Shown: piece by piece, positions 15,269 to 24,871 of the stretch
How the letters are laid out: each line of letters starts with the position of its first letter
How positions within the stretch are numbered: the first letter of the stretch is position 1
Assembly (NCBI GenBank): GCA_024398495.1
Contig: JAKSJA010000008.1
Location: 1-64,000, forward strand
Reading direction: 5' to 3'
From: Bacteroidaceae bacterium
GTDB lineage: Bacteria; Bacteroidota; Bacteroidia; Bacteroidales; Bacteroidaceae
Length of the DNA stretch: 64,000 nt
Position numbers and translations under genes: made by a program
Notes under the pieces: generated by a model
Database searches by the model: none
What the model saw: only the letters and a program-made list of their open reading frames with translations
What the model was told of the DNA's origin: nothing

Positions 15269-18200
15269 ATGAAAAAATATCTTTCACTCATATTTATGCT
15301 TGTGCTGGCTATGCAGCCAGTATTTGCACAGGATGAGAAATCGTTTACAGCCAAGGGTGTGGTAGTGGATGCCAACAACGAACCGATCATGGGTGCTACC
15401 GTGGTGATACAAGACAAACCAGGTGTAGGTTCCGTTACCGACCTTGATGGTAATTTCTCAATAAAAGTAAAGATGTATGACAATCTAATGATTACATACA
15501 TTGGTTATGAACAGGCATCACACCGTATTACAAAAGAAGGCGAGAACATAAAGATCGTCCTTCAAGAAAAAGGTGTTGATGTAGATGAAGTAGTGGTTGT
15601 AGGTATGGGCTCGCAACGTAAAGTCAGTCTTGCTGGTGCCATCACAACCGTTAAACCAGTGGAGTTAGACAAGCCTGCCACAAACATCGTTAACACACTG
15701 GCGGGTCGTGTTGCAGGTGTTATTGGTGTGCAAAGCAGTGGTGAGCCTGGGAAAAATATTTCTGAGTTCTGGGTACGTGGTATTGGTACATTCGGTGCAA
15801 ACAGCTCTGCGCTCGTTCTTATTGATGGACTTGAGGGTGATCTTAGTCAGGTTGAGCCAGCCGATATAGAAAGCTTCTCTGTACTGAAAGATGCATCTGC
15901 AACTGCAGTGTATGGTAACCGTGGTGCTAATGGTGTTATCATCGTAACAACAAAACGTGGTCTTGAGCAGAAACTCCGCATTACTGCGCGTGCAAACTAT
16001 ACTATATCTCATTTGAAGCGTGTTCCTGAATACCTTGATGCCACACGATATGCAGAACTGGCCAACGAGGCTGCAGTGCAATCCTCAATGCCTCCTGTTT
16101 ACAGTGACGTTGAAATGGATATCCTGCGTTATAACCTTGACCCCGACCTTTATCCAAATGTAGATTGGCAGAATGAACTCCTGAACAAGAATTCCTTCCA
16201 GCAGACATATTATGTAAGTGCTCAGGGGGGGGGCTCTATTGCTCGTTATTTTGCTTCTCTTGGCATGTCGGATGAATCTTCTGCATATAAGATGGCTGAT
16301 GATAGTCCATATAAGAATGGTGTAGGTTATCAGACTTTCAATTTCCGAATGAATCTGGATATAAATCTCACTAAGAGCACGAAGGTTTATCTTGGTGGAA
16401 CGAGTTACGTATCAATTAATGACCGCCCAAGTATGGGTAATGGATTCAGTTCAGTCAGCATGACCGACTGGATATGGTCTTCACAGGCAAAGACAACTCC
16501 TGTTATGTATCCACTTCGATACTCAAATGGTTATCTTCCAGCGACTAACGATGGTGATGAGATCTCTCCTTACGTATTGCTGAACTATACAGGTACTACT
16601 CGTCAGCAGAATTATCGTAACATGGTGACGATAGCTGTTGATCAGGATTTGGCAATGATTACAAAGGGACTTCGTGCAAAGATCCAAGGTTCATTCGACA
16701 ATCAGTCAATGTATGGTGAAAGTCGTTATAAGATGCCTGCACTCTATATGGCAACAGGTCGTAACTCAGCAGGTGACCTTATTTTGTCCAACCGTGTTGT
16801 TTCCAAGAGCGTAGGCTATGATAGTTCTTCGTGGGCATGGCGTAAGTGGTATTTCGATGCAAATATCAACTATGACCGCAAGTTTGATGAACACAGTATC
16901 GGTGCTTTACTCTTCTATTATTGCCAGGATACAAGTGAGTCAGGTGCATCCAACAGTATGAATGCTATTCCAAAGCGATATCAGTCACTTTCCGGTCGTC
17001 TTAACTATGGATTAAAGGATACATACTTCATAGATGCAAACTTCGGTCTCACAGGTTCTGAGAACTTCCAGCCAGGCAGACAGTATGGTTTCTTCCCATC
17101 TGCTGCTATCGCTTGGATTCCTACACAATATGAGTTTGTTCAGAAGGCAGTGCCATGGCTCTCATTCTTAAAACTGCGTGCATCCTACGGTATTGTAGGT
17201 AATGACCAGATCGCTTCAACACGTTTCCCATATATCACACTCATAGATGAGAGTGCTGGAACAACCACATGGGGTGGCGTAGGCATCCTCAGCGAGAGCC
17301 AGGTTGGTGCTGACAACCTTGTTTGGGAGAAAGCGAAAAAGTTCGACATAGGTATGGATCTCCACCTCTTTAATGACAAATTCACAGTAACTCTTGATTA
17401 CTTCCATGATCGTCGTGATGCTATTTTCCAGCAGCGTACACAGGTCCCTGCATACGTAGGTCTTACAAGTATGCCTTACGGTAACGTGGGTAGCATGAAG
17501 AGCTGGGGTGGTGATGGAAACTTTGAGTTCTTCCAGAAGTTCGGCAAGGATTTCTTTCTTACTCTTCGTGGCAACTTTACATTATCAAAGAACAAGATTC
17601 TCAACTGGGAAGAAGCACGCCAGCCATATCCATACCTTGAGAAGAATGGCTTTGCAAACAATGTACAGCGTGGTTTCATAGCACTGGGATTGTTTGAATC
17701 ACAGGAGGAAATTGACATGAGCCCTTCACAGTTCGGTACAGTTCTTCCTGGTGACATTAAGTACAAGGATGTCAATGGCGACGGCGTTATCAACGATGAT
17801 GATAAAGTGCCTCTCTTCGCATACTCTGGTATTCCTCAGTTTATGTATGGCCTTGGATTCTCTGCTGAGTACAAAGGCTTTACTCTCAACGTGTTGTTCA
17901 AAGGTACAGGACATAACTACTTTCTCTATGGCGGTAGCAATGGTGAAAACTTCGATGGCTACATGCCATTTAATAGGGGCTATCAAGGAAATGTGCTCGC
18001 TATTGCCTATGACCAGAATAATCGTTGGACATCAGCAGAGTATTCTGGAGACCCTTCAACCGAGAATCCTAATGCTCGTTTCCCACGCTTACATTATGGG
18101 AACAGTGTCAACAACACTAAGCCATCTACATTCTGGAAAGGTGATGCACGCTATCTGCGTCTGCAGGAAGTCAGCTTGAATTATAGGCTGAAGGCACCTT

Positions 18201-18364
18201 TCATACACAGCATAGGCATGCAGTCTGTTGATATCCAGCTTTTGTGCGAGAATCTTGCCGTTTGGGATTCTGTTAAGATATATGACCCAGAACAGGCTAC
18301 GTCATGCGGTCGTGCATATCCTCTTACCGGACGCTACACATTGCAATTGCAACTAAACTTCTAA
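15269..18364 (+). CDS. susC: SusC/RagA TonB-dependent outer membrane transporter
   Basis: The 1031-residue product has a signal peptide (MKKYLSLIFMLVLAMQPVFA) and a carboxypeptidase-regulatory-like domain (KGVVVDANNEPIMGATVVIQ). A TonB-box-like stretch (VDEVVVVGMGSQRK) precedes the plug (LVLIDGLEGDLSQVEPADIE, SVLKDASATAVYGNRGANGV) and a 22-strand barrel ending in the aromatic terminus LQLQLNF. It imports oligosaccharides with the SusD lid using TonB energy. A run of nine G at 16225-16233 lies in codons 319-322 (QGGG), where slippage would frameshift the gene. susD follows after 21 bp. Confidence 0.95.
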   Translation: MKKYLSLIFMLVLAMQPVFAQDEKSFTAKGVVVDANNEPIMGATVVIQDKPGVGSVTDLDGNFSIKVKMYDNLMITYIGYEQASHRITKEGENIKIVLQEKGVDVDEVVVVGMGSQRKVSLAGAITTVKPVELDKPATNIVNTLAGRVAGVIGVQSSGEPGKNISEFWVRGIGTFGANSSALVLIDGLEGDLSQVEPADIESFSVLKDASATAVYGNRGANGVIIVTTKRGLEQKLRITARANYTISHLKRVPEYLDATRYAELANEAAVQSSMPPVYSDVEMDILRYNLDPDLYPNVDWQNELLNKNSFQQTYYVSAQGGGSIARYFASLGMSDESSAYKMADDSPYKNGVGYQTFNFRMNLDINLTKSTKVYLGGTSYVSINDRPSMGNGFSSVSMTDWIWSSQAKTTPVMYPLRYSNGYLPATNDGDEISPYVLLNYTGTTRQQNYRNMVTIAVDQDLAMITKGLRAKIQGSFDNQSMYGESRYKMPALYMATGRNSAGDLILSNRVVSKSVGYDSSSWAWRKWYFDANINYDRKFDEHSIGALLFYYCQDTSESGASNSMNAIPKRYQSLSGRLNYGLKDTYFIDANFGLTGSENFQPGRQYGFFPSAAIAWIPTQYEFVQKAVPWLSFLKLRASYGIVGNDQIASTRFPYITLIDESAGTTTWGGVGILSESQVGADNLVWEKAKKFDIGMDLHLFNDKFTVTLDYFHDRRDAIFQQRTQVPAYVGLTSMPYGNVGSMKSWGGDGNFEFFQKFGKDFFLTLRGNFTLSKNKILNWEEARQPYPYLEKNGFANNVQRGFIALGLFESQEEIDMSPSQFGTVLPGDIKYKDVNGDGVINDDDKVPLFAYSGIPQFMYGLGFSAEYKGFTLNVLFKGTGHNYFLYGGSNGENFDGYMPFNRGYQGNVLAIAYDQNNRWTSAEYSGDPSTENPNARFPRLHYGNSVNNTKPSTFWKGDARYLRLQEVSLNYRLKAPFIHSIGMQSVDIQLLCENLAVWDSVKIYDPEQATSCGRAYPLTGRYTLQLQLNF

Positions 18365-18385
18365 ATATAAGAAAGGAATAAAGAT

Positions 18386-20389
18386 ATGAAAAAGATATTA
18401 TTGTTTTCTTCATTAATAGCAATAATGCTTGGAATGGGCAGCTGTGGCGATTATTTGAATGTTGACAGCTATTTCGCTGATACCTTCCGCGAAGACTCAA
18501 TTTTTGCTAATAAATATAATATCACACGTTATTATAATGGTGCCGTAAGCCTTCTGCCAAAAGAAGGTGGACTCTGGCACTATGGTAGCACTCCTGGACT
18601 TACAGGCAGTGATGAAGCAGTATCATGTGGAACATGGAATGGTGGTTTTCTCGATATTCAGTATTCTGGTACAATGCTCACCACAAACCAGGTTACAGCA
18701 TCATCAATGTCAGGTTGGACATGGGACTTTAACGTGTGGGAACCATGCTACAAGATTGTGCGTAAATGCAACATATTATTGTCAAATATTAGCGCTGTTC
18801 CTGACATGAATAGTATTGAAAAGATGCAGTTCCGTTGTCAGGTGCGTTTCCTCCGCGCTTATGCATATTATTGGATTCTCCGTAATCAGGGCCCTTTTGT
18901 GATTCTTGGTGATGAGATACTCAGTAGCAACGAGAATACAGAGTATTACTCCCATTCAAGAAATACTATGGATGAGTGCGTGGATTATATCTGCACCGAA
19001 TTAACCGAGGCTGCGGAATATATGGCAGAGGAACATAATCAGAATGAGTTGTATGCTCCAACAAAGGGCGCAGCACTTGCTCTTGCAGCACGCATCCGCC
19101 TGACTGCAGCATCCCCTTTGTATAATGGCGGAACAGCCGCAAGCCGTTACTTCAGTGATTTCAAGCGCAAGTCCGATGGCGAATACTATGTCTCACAGAC
19201 ATACGATGAACGCAAATGGGCAGTCGCAGCAGCGGCAGCCAAAAAAGTGATAGACATGAAGCGCTACGAACTATACACTGTACCTGCTGACCAGTACACC
19301 GTTGAACTTCCAGCAAACGTACCATCAGAAGAATATCCTAATGGTGCCGGTGGCATTGATCCGTTCCGTTCATATTCAGAGCAGTTTACTGGTGAGGCAG
19401 TAGCCATGACAAACCCTGAACTCATTTGGGGAACTGCAGACGGAGTCAATGACCAACTTGCTAATCATTTCCCAATGACTCTTGGCGGATGGGGCGCAAT
19501 GAGTGTGCCACAGCGTATGGTTGACTATTTCTATATGGTTGACGGCAGGGACATTAAGAACGCAAGTGCAGAATATCCATACAACAATCGTCCTTATGAC
19601 AACACGTGTATAACTCAGGCTGACAAGACTTTGTCAAAGAACTATGTTCTCAAGGGAGGCACGTATGCTGCTTATGATAACCGTGAGCCACGCTTCTATG
19701 CCAATATCGGTTTCTCAAACCGCCTTTGGACAATGTCTTCTACTAATGTTACAGGTAAGCATGACATCCAGGTGACATACTTCCGTGGTGGCAATAATGG
19801 CCCTCAACTTTCTACGAACAACGTCTATTGCACAACAGGATACGTCTGCACCAAGTACGTACATCTTACGGATGCATTGTCAGGTGAGAGCGCACGTACA
19901 ATTACAAAGGTGCTTCCACTTATCCGCTATGCAGAAGTACTTCTCACCTATGCTGAAGCACTTAACCACCTTACAAAGGAATGGGATATTGACGGCATCA
20001 AGGTTAGCCGCAATACTGAAGAGATAAAGAGTGCATTCAATCGAATCCGCTATCGTGCAGGACTTCCTGGCGTCAGCGATGAGGAACTTGCCGATGTCGA
20101 GACATTCGACAAGATTGTTCAGCGTGAACGTGCCATTGAACTGTTCCACGAAGGTCATCGTTTCTACGACATACGCCGTTGGGGTATTGTTGAACAGCTT
20201 GAGAAAGAACCGCTCACAGGTCTTAATGTCAATCTCGGAGAATGGAACGGATTCTATCAGCCATGCGTCATTCAGCACTCAGCAATACGCGAGCGTGTAT
20301 GGAAAGACAAGATGATTCTCTTGCCACTTAACCTCAATGAGGTGCGTAAGGCTCCAACGCTTGACCAAAACCCGGGTTGGGAGAAGTAA
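18386..20389 (+). CDS. susD: SusD/RagB surface glycan-binding lipoprotein
   Basis: The 667-residue lipoprotein (GMGSC, Cys20) has the SusD arrangement. The N-terminal TPR part includes FRCQVRFLRAYAYYWILRN. The C-terminal SusD segment includes VQRERAIELFHEGHRFYDIR and ends LDQNPGWEK. It forms the lid over SusC and binds the target glycan at the surface. The specificity cannot be read from the sequence. It is co-transcribed with susC. Confidence 0.95.
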   Translation: MKKILLFSSLIAIMLGMGSCGDYLNVDSYFADTFREDSIFANKYNITRYYNGAVSLLPKEGGLWHYGSTPGLTGSDEAVSCGTWNGGFLDIQYSGTMLTTNQVTASSMSGWTWDFNVWEPCYKIVRKCNILLSNISAVPDMNSIEKMQFRCQVRFLRAYAYYWILRNQGPFVILGDEILSSNENTEYYSHSRNTMDECVDYICTELTEAAEYMAEEHNQNELYAPTKGAALALAARIRLTAASPLYNGGTAASRYFSDFKRKSDGEYYVSQTYDERKWAVAAAAAKKVIDMKRYELYTVPADQYTVELPANVPSEEYPNGAGGIDPFRSYSEQFTGEAVAMTNPELIWGTADGVNDQLANHFPMTLGGWGAMSVPQRMVDYFYMVDGRDIKNASAEYPYNNRPYDNTCITQADKTLSKNYVLKGGTYAAYDNREPRFYANIGFSNRLWTMSSTNVTGKHDIQVTYFRGGNNGPQLSTNNVYCTTGYVCTKYVHLTDALSGESARTITKVLPLIRYAEVLLTYAEALNHLTKEWDIDGIKVSRNTEEIKSAFNRIRYRAGLPGVSDEELADVETFDKIVQRERAIELFHEGHRFYDIRRWGIVEQLEKEPLTGLNVNLGEWNGFYQPCVIQHSAIRERVWKDKMILLPLNLNEVRKAPTLDQNPGWEK

Positions 20390-20412
20390 TGTAATATAAA
20401 AAGAAGAATACA

Positions 20413-21417
20413 ATGAAAATAAAGAATATCATAAATTATTGCTGGCTCATTACTACCGGCACTATGGCACTGACTGCATTTACGTCATGCGAAACGAAGT
20501 TCTATGAAGAGGAACAGTATCGCAAGGAGGTATATATTGTCAGTGGTGATGAAAATATCTTCGGGCAGGAATATGCATTCGGAAAAGAGTCTGTAGGCTA
20601 CATATCCATATATGTTGGAGGCACCACAGCCATCGATGAGAATGTGGACGTTGAGCTTGAACTTTATCCACAAGCCTTACGCTCCTACAATCAGCGCATA
20701 TATGGTGAGAACTATGCCAGCTATGTACAGCAGCTTGCCCCGGAGAATTATGTAATAGAGAATTGGAAGGTAACGATTTCCAAAGGTAATTCGAAACCAT
20801 ACGTAATGTTGCCTATCAAAGTGAATGTATCTAATCTCATTGATGGCGAGGAATATTATATTCCGCTCCGAATCAAGTCTGTTTCCAAATACATGATTTC
20901 ACCTACGCGTCGTGTGGTTCTTTTCCGCATCTACGTGAAGAATGACTATGCTACGTCCAAGTCCAACAGCTATTATAACATGGCTGGTCTAGAGCAGATA
21001 TATACAGAGACTAGTGGCATCTTCACGCCCGACGGCCCAGGTACAGGTATGAATTCGACAAAGCTGCTTAAACCGACAGGTGAGACATCTGTACGTATGA
21101 TGCCTGGCGCTTTGGTAAGTGCGAATGAAACTGATGAACGCAACAAGAATATCGTTCTTACTGTTCATCCTGATGAGATTATAGATGTACCAGTTCTTGA
21201 CGAGGGAATACCAACAGGTCAGTACCTAAAACGTCAGAAGGTAACTGTTGCAAGTTGGGATTACTCCAGTAGCTCTGTAGTTGTTGGTGATATTGAAGGC
21301 GAGCAAAGCTATTATGACCCAGAAACCAAGACTTTTACCATCAATTACCGTTACAGACTCTCAACAGAGAAGAAGTGGCATTTTATGTATGAAGTTTTAT
21401 CACCTTTGAAACAATAA
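20413..21417 (+). CDS. BT_3987-like (DUF1735/DUF4361) surface lipoprotein
   Basis: The 334-residue lipoprotein (TAFTSC, Cys26) begins with a beta-sandwich region containing VYIVSGDENIFGQEYAFGKE and YIPLRIKSVSKYMISPTRRV, resembling the DUF1735 type. A second domain ends with YDPETKTFTINYRYRLSTEK, the closing segment of the DUF4361-type domain. Proteins of this type in mannan and N-glycan loci (BT_3987 itself is an endo-glycosidase with such a front domain) are surface glycan binders. No glycosidase barrel is present here, so binding is the likely role. Confidence 0.75.
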   Translation: MKIKNIINYCWLITTGTMALTAFTSCETKFYEEEQYRKEVYIVSGDENIFGQEYAFGKESVGYISIYVGGTTAIDENVDVELELYPQALRSYNQRIYGENYASYVQQLAPENYVIENWKVTISKGNSKPYVMLPIKVNVSNLIDGEEYYIPLRIKSVSKYMISPTRRVVLFRIYVKNDYATSKSNSYYNMAGLEQIYTETSGIFTPDGPGTGMNSTKLLKPTGETSVRMMPGALVSANETDERNKNIVLTVHPDEIIDVPVLDEGIPTGQYLKRQKVTVASWDYSSSSVVVGDIEGEQSYYDPETKTFTINYRYRLSTEKKWHFMYEVLSPLKQ

Positions 21418-21429
21418 AAGTGTGAAGTT

Positions 21430-22734
21430 ATGAAAAAGAATCATATAAATATTATATTTGGCCTCTCATTGTTGGTTGCATCATTTACTGCATGTAACGA
21501 CTATCAAACTACTGCCATAGACTACGAGGCCCCTGAGGCTGATAAGGAAATAGATCCTACACCTCCTTCTGTTGACCCTTCATGGCAGCTTAAAGTTGTG
21601 TCCAATAATGGTCAATTTGATAAGCGCGTATTTGTATATGAGGATAAATTGTACAATGCCCTGTTTTCTACAACAAAGGGCTGGACAGGCGGTGACATCG
21701 TCTTCTCATACCGCATGCCTAACAATAGGATAGTGTGGGGAGCAAGGGACAGCTTCTTTGGCGTAGTGGATGCAGATACACGTGCGCGTCAGTCAAATGC
21801 AAACACAGTGCGTACTACACTGCTTGTACAGTCTGGAGACGTTAATAATCCTAAGCAGGGCGACCTATATGCTCTGAATGATCTCGTACAGACGGATGAC
21901 CCGACAGCGAAAACATATTACAATGGCGTGGAAATCATGCCGTCAAGCAAGTCAAACCGCAGATATTATCCGCTACTTGCCAATTTCCTCAACGGGCAGA
22001 TGCATGTGCTTTATGGATATTATGGCACAACCCCAACTGCTCCACGATATTCAACGGCACTTGTGGATTATACTCTTACAGGGAATCCTGGCGATGCAGG
22101 CTATCTGCATGTTGACAAGACAAACACTGAACTCAATTCTAATACGCTGACGTTTGAGCATAGCCAACTTGTGAATAACGATGGCTACACTTACATGTAT
22201 GCTTCAAATGTGCTCAACAGTAATAGTCAGGTACTTGTGTCACGTTTAGCAAATAACGACTACAACAGCCAGCTTGAGTTCTGGGTTCTCAATACCGAAG
22301 GTCAATTCGAATGGGTTACGGAAATGCCTGACTCAAAGCTTGCCGCACCTCGTTCCAACGTACTTGCGGATAATGGTAGCTGCCAGAATCCACAGGCTAT
22401 CAAGAGCGGTGATTATTATTACATCATCGGACAGCAGTACAAGGATGCGAATGTTGTGTATATTTGGCGCTCCAAGACTCCTTACGGACCGTTTGCCGAG
22501 CAGAAGACTCTGTTTGTCGTTCCTGCATCTGTTGATAAATTGGGTAACCGTAAATATTCTGCACTGACGCGAGTAGTGCTTCATTATGCCTTGTCTAGAC
22601 AAGGCGAACTAGTATTCTCCACTTCACAGACAGCCTCAGCAAATGCTGATAACTTCACATATCCTGGAAGTGCTGATTACGTACGCCCATATTTCTATCG
22701 CATATACAACTGGGAAAGCATATACGAAGAGTAA
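21430..22734 (+). CDS. DUF5005-like beta-propeller lipoprotein, paralogue 1
   Basis: The 434-residue lipoprotein (TAC, Cys22) shares a whole-length pattern with three other proteins in this window. The shared features are GW.GGD near residue 80, a following W..RDSFFGVVD, TDDPTAKTYYNG, NPGDAGYL, DGYTYMYAS, YGPF, LSRQGELVFS and a closing Y..R.YNWES. The pattern fits the DUF5005 family (assignment from memory), probably a five-bladed propeller related in shape to GH43/GH32-type enzymes. The acidic residues after GW.GG and in the DSF segment are candidates for the active site. It is co-transcribed with the SusCD set. The enzymatic role is not established. Confidence 0.7.
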   Translation: MKKNHINIIFGLSLLVASFTACNDYQTTAIDYEAPEADKEIDPTPPSVDPSWQLKVVSNNGQFDKRVFVYEDKLYNALFSTTKGWTGGDIVFSYRMPNNRIVWGARDSFFGVVDADTRARQSNANTVRTTLLVQSGDVNNPKQGDLYALNDLVQTDDPTAKTYYNGVEIMPSSKSNRRYYPLLANFLNGQMHVLYGYYGTTPTAPRYSTALVDYTLTGNPGDAGYLHVDKTNTELNSNTLTFEHSQLVNNDGYTYMYASNVLNSNSQVLVSRLANNDYNSQLEFWVLNTEGQFEWVTEMPDSKLAAPRSNVLADNGSCQNPQAIKSGDYYYIIGQQYKDANVVYIWRSKTPYGPFAEQKTLFVVPASVDKLGNRKYSALTRVVLHYALSRQGELVFSTSQTASANADNFTYPGSADYVRPYFYRIYNWESIYEE

Positions 22735-22875
22735 AATCTTCGTTACTCAACATATCTATGAATGTCAGGACTCATGAGTATAAGTTGCGATACAGTTCAG
22801 GAAACGAGACCTGGACATATGGCTCCTTTTGCCTCCGTTCATAGTTTATATATCTCTTGTAATTCCTTATCTGCA

Positions 22876-24843
22876 ATGAAACATCCTAAATGCTTAAAAG
22901 TATCCATTTTACTGGTTGCTATCCTCTTCACCTTAAATGCCAATGCGAAAGATGTAAAGGTTACATCTCCCGATGGAAGGATATCTGTTTTGATTTCTGA
23001 TGCAGGTGGCAGTTTGTCTTATTCCGCATCTCTTGACGGTGAAAAACTGTTCTCTCAAACAGGCCTTATGGTCAAGTTGCAGAATAAATCCATTGGTGCC
23101 AAAACCAAGATAAAATCAGCCAAGATCTCAAGCGTTAACGAGATACTTAGACTAACGGTTCCTGTAAAGCAGTCAAACATCACCAATTGCTACACGAAAG
23201 CAGCCCTTTCTATGAGTGAAAGGTACGCTATTGAATTTCGGGTTTTCAACAATGCCGTCGCATATCGTTTCATACTGAATGAGAAGGACTCAATCAACAT
23301 AGTTGATGAAACGTTCAATCTTAAGCCAGCAGATGAAATGGCTGTGCATTTCCAGCCGACCGGAGGATGGGGAAGTGGATCAGAATCACCTTACATAAGT
23401 TGTATGCTGAAGGAATGGAAATACGAGCACGATATGTCCGTACTGCCAATGGCACTTTCCTCAACAAAACGTGATTTGCATCTCCTTATCTCCGAAAGCG
23501 ACCTCCGTGACTATGCTGGGCTTTACATTAAGGGCAACGGTGACAAGGACTGCCTTTCCGGAAACCTTGTGCCATATTACAAAAAGTGGGAACTCTTTTG
23601 GGATAGAGGCACCGTGATCAAGGAACTTGCACCATACGCCGTGCGTACCATAGGAAAGCGTTCACTCCCATGGCGCTACGTTGTCATTGCCGATTCCAAG
23701 GGAATACTTGAGCAGACGCTTACCGCACAGCTTGCCGGTAAGTGCGAGATTGACGACACAAGCTGGATAAAACCGGGTCAGGTGTCATGGGACTGGTGGA
23801 ATTGCAAGTCCATATATGGCCCCGATGTTAACTTCAAACCTGGCTGTAACACAGAGACTTACAAGTATTATATAGACTTTGCTGCCAAGTATGGCATCAA
23901 GTACATTATCATGGACGAAGGCTGGGCCAAAGGTACATTTGAGCCATTTGAGGCGAATCCTAATCTCGACCTTCATGAATGTATAAGATACGGAAAGCAA
24001 AAGGGTGTAGGAATTATACTCTGGCTTACGTGGATATGCGTTGAACGCAACCTTGACAAGATATTCGAAACATACGAAAAATGGGGTGTTGCCGGTACCA
24101 AGATTGATTTCATGGACCGTCAGGATCAGTGGATGATTAATTGGTATGAGCGTACTATCAAGGAAGCTGCGAAGCATCATCTTGTCGTTGACTTCCATGG
24201 CGCCATGAAACCTGCCGGCCTTGAGATACGCTATCCTAATCTTTTAGCATACGAGGGTGTCCGCGGATTGGAGCAAATGAGTGGCTGTCAGCCAGATAAT
24301 ACGTTGTTTATTCCTTTCCTGCGTAATGCTGTCGGACCTGCCGACTTTACCCCAGGCGCAATGATTAATACCCAGCCGGAGTACGATAAATGGTCTAATC
24401 AGAACCCGTCTGCCGTTGGCACACGTGCTTATCACATGGCTCTCTTTACTATTTTGGAAACAGGTACGCAGATGTTGGCTGACTCTCCTACGCAGTACTA
24501 TAAGAATCCTGATTGCATCGACTTCCTGAGTAAAGTGCCAGTTACGTGGGATGAGACTCATGCCATTGAGGCAAAGTTCGGTGAGTATCTCATTATTGCC
24601 AAGCGTCATGGGCAGAAGTGGTTCGTGGCAGGCATCTGCAACGGCAAGGAGAAGGTCCGCCAGTTTAATGTCCCACTCACATTCCTTGCATCAGGCGCAC
24701 ATCAGATGACCATTTTCACCGACGGTTTCAATGCCGGTGAGCAGGCGATGGATTATCGTCGTGAGGTCAAGAGTGTTACAAACACTGATGTGCTGAATAT
24801 AAAAATGGTACGTAATGGCGGTTTTACTGCCGTGATTGAATAA
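22876..24843 (+). CDS. GH97 glycoside hydrolase, probable retaining alpha-galactosidase
   Basis: The ATG at 22876 gives 655 residues with a signal peptide (KVSILLVAILFTLNANA). The longer frame from 22762 adds 38 residues without signal character and is rejected. The GH97 layout is clear: an N-terminal super-sandwich (VTSPDGRISVLISDAGGSL), then a barrel with SWDWWNCKSIYGPD, YIIMDEGWAKG and TKIDFMDRQDQ. Asp411 in KIDFMDR and Glu460 in YEGVRG match in position the nucleophile and acid/base of retaining GH97 alpha-galactosidases, not the inverting SusB type. It would remove alpha-galactose caps in the periplasm. The gene ends 28 bp before the next ATG. Confidence 0.88.
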   Translation: MKHPKCLKVSILLVAILFTLNANAKDVKVTSPDGRISVLISDAGGSLSYSASLDGEKLFSQTGLMVKLQNKSIGAKTKIKSAKISSVNEILRLTVPVKQSNITNCYTKAALSMSERYAIEFRVFNNAVAYRFILNEKDSINIVDETFNLKPADEMAVHFQPTGGWGSGSESPYISCMLKEWKYEHDMSVLPMALSSTKRDLHLLISESDLRDYAGLYIKGNGDKDCLSGNLVPYYKKWELFWDRGTVIKELAPYAVRTIGKRSLPWRYVVIADSKGILEQTLTAQLAGKCEIDDTSWIKPGQVSWDWWNCKSIYGPDVNFKPGCNTETYKYYIDFAAKYGIKYIIMDEGWAKGTFEPFEANPNLDLHECIRYGKQKGVGIILWLTWICVERNLDKIFETYEKWGVAGTKIDFMDRQDQWMINWYERTIKEAAKHHLVVDFHGAMKPAGLEIRYPNLLAYEGVRGLEQMSGCQPDNTLFIPFLRNAVGPADFTPGAMINTQPEYDKWSNQNPSAVGTRAYHMALFTILETGTQMLADSPTQYYKNPDCIDFLSKVPVTWDETHAIEAKFGEYLIIAKRHGQKWFVAGICNGKEKVRQFNVPLTFLASGAHQMTIFTDGFNAGEQAMDYRREVKSVTNTDVLNIKMVRNGGFTAVIE

Positions 24844-24871
24844 CAAGAAACTAAATAAAACAATATACTTT

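Noticed and set aside
16225..16233. Frameshift in susC at the G run
   Set aside because: With nine G the frame is intact from the signal peptide to the C-terminal aromatic residue; only the potential for slippage is reported.
22762..22875. N-terminal extension of the GH97 gene
   Set aside because: The 38 extra residues have no signal character, while the ATG at 22876 is followed at once by a good signal peptide.
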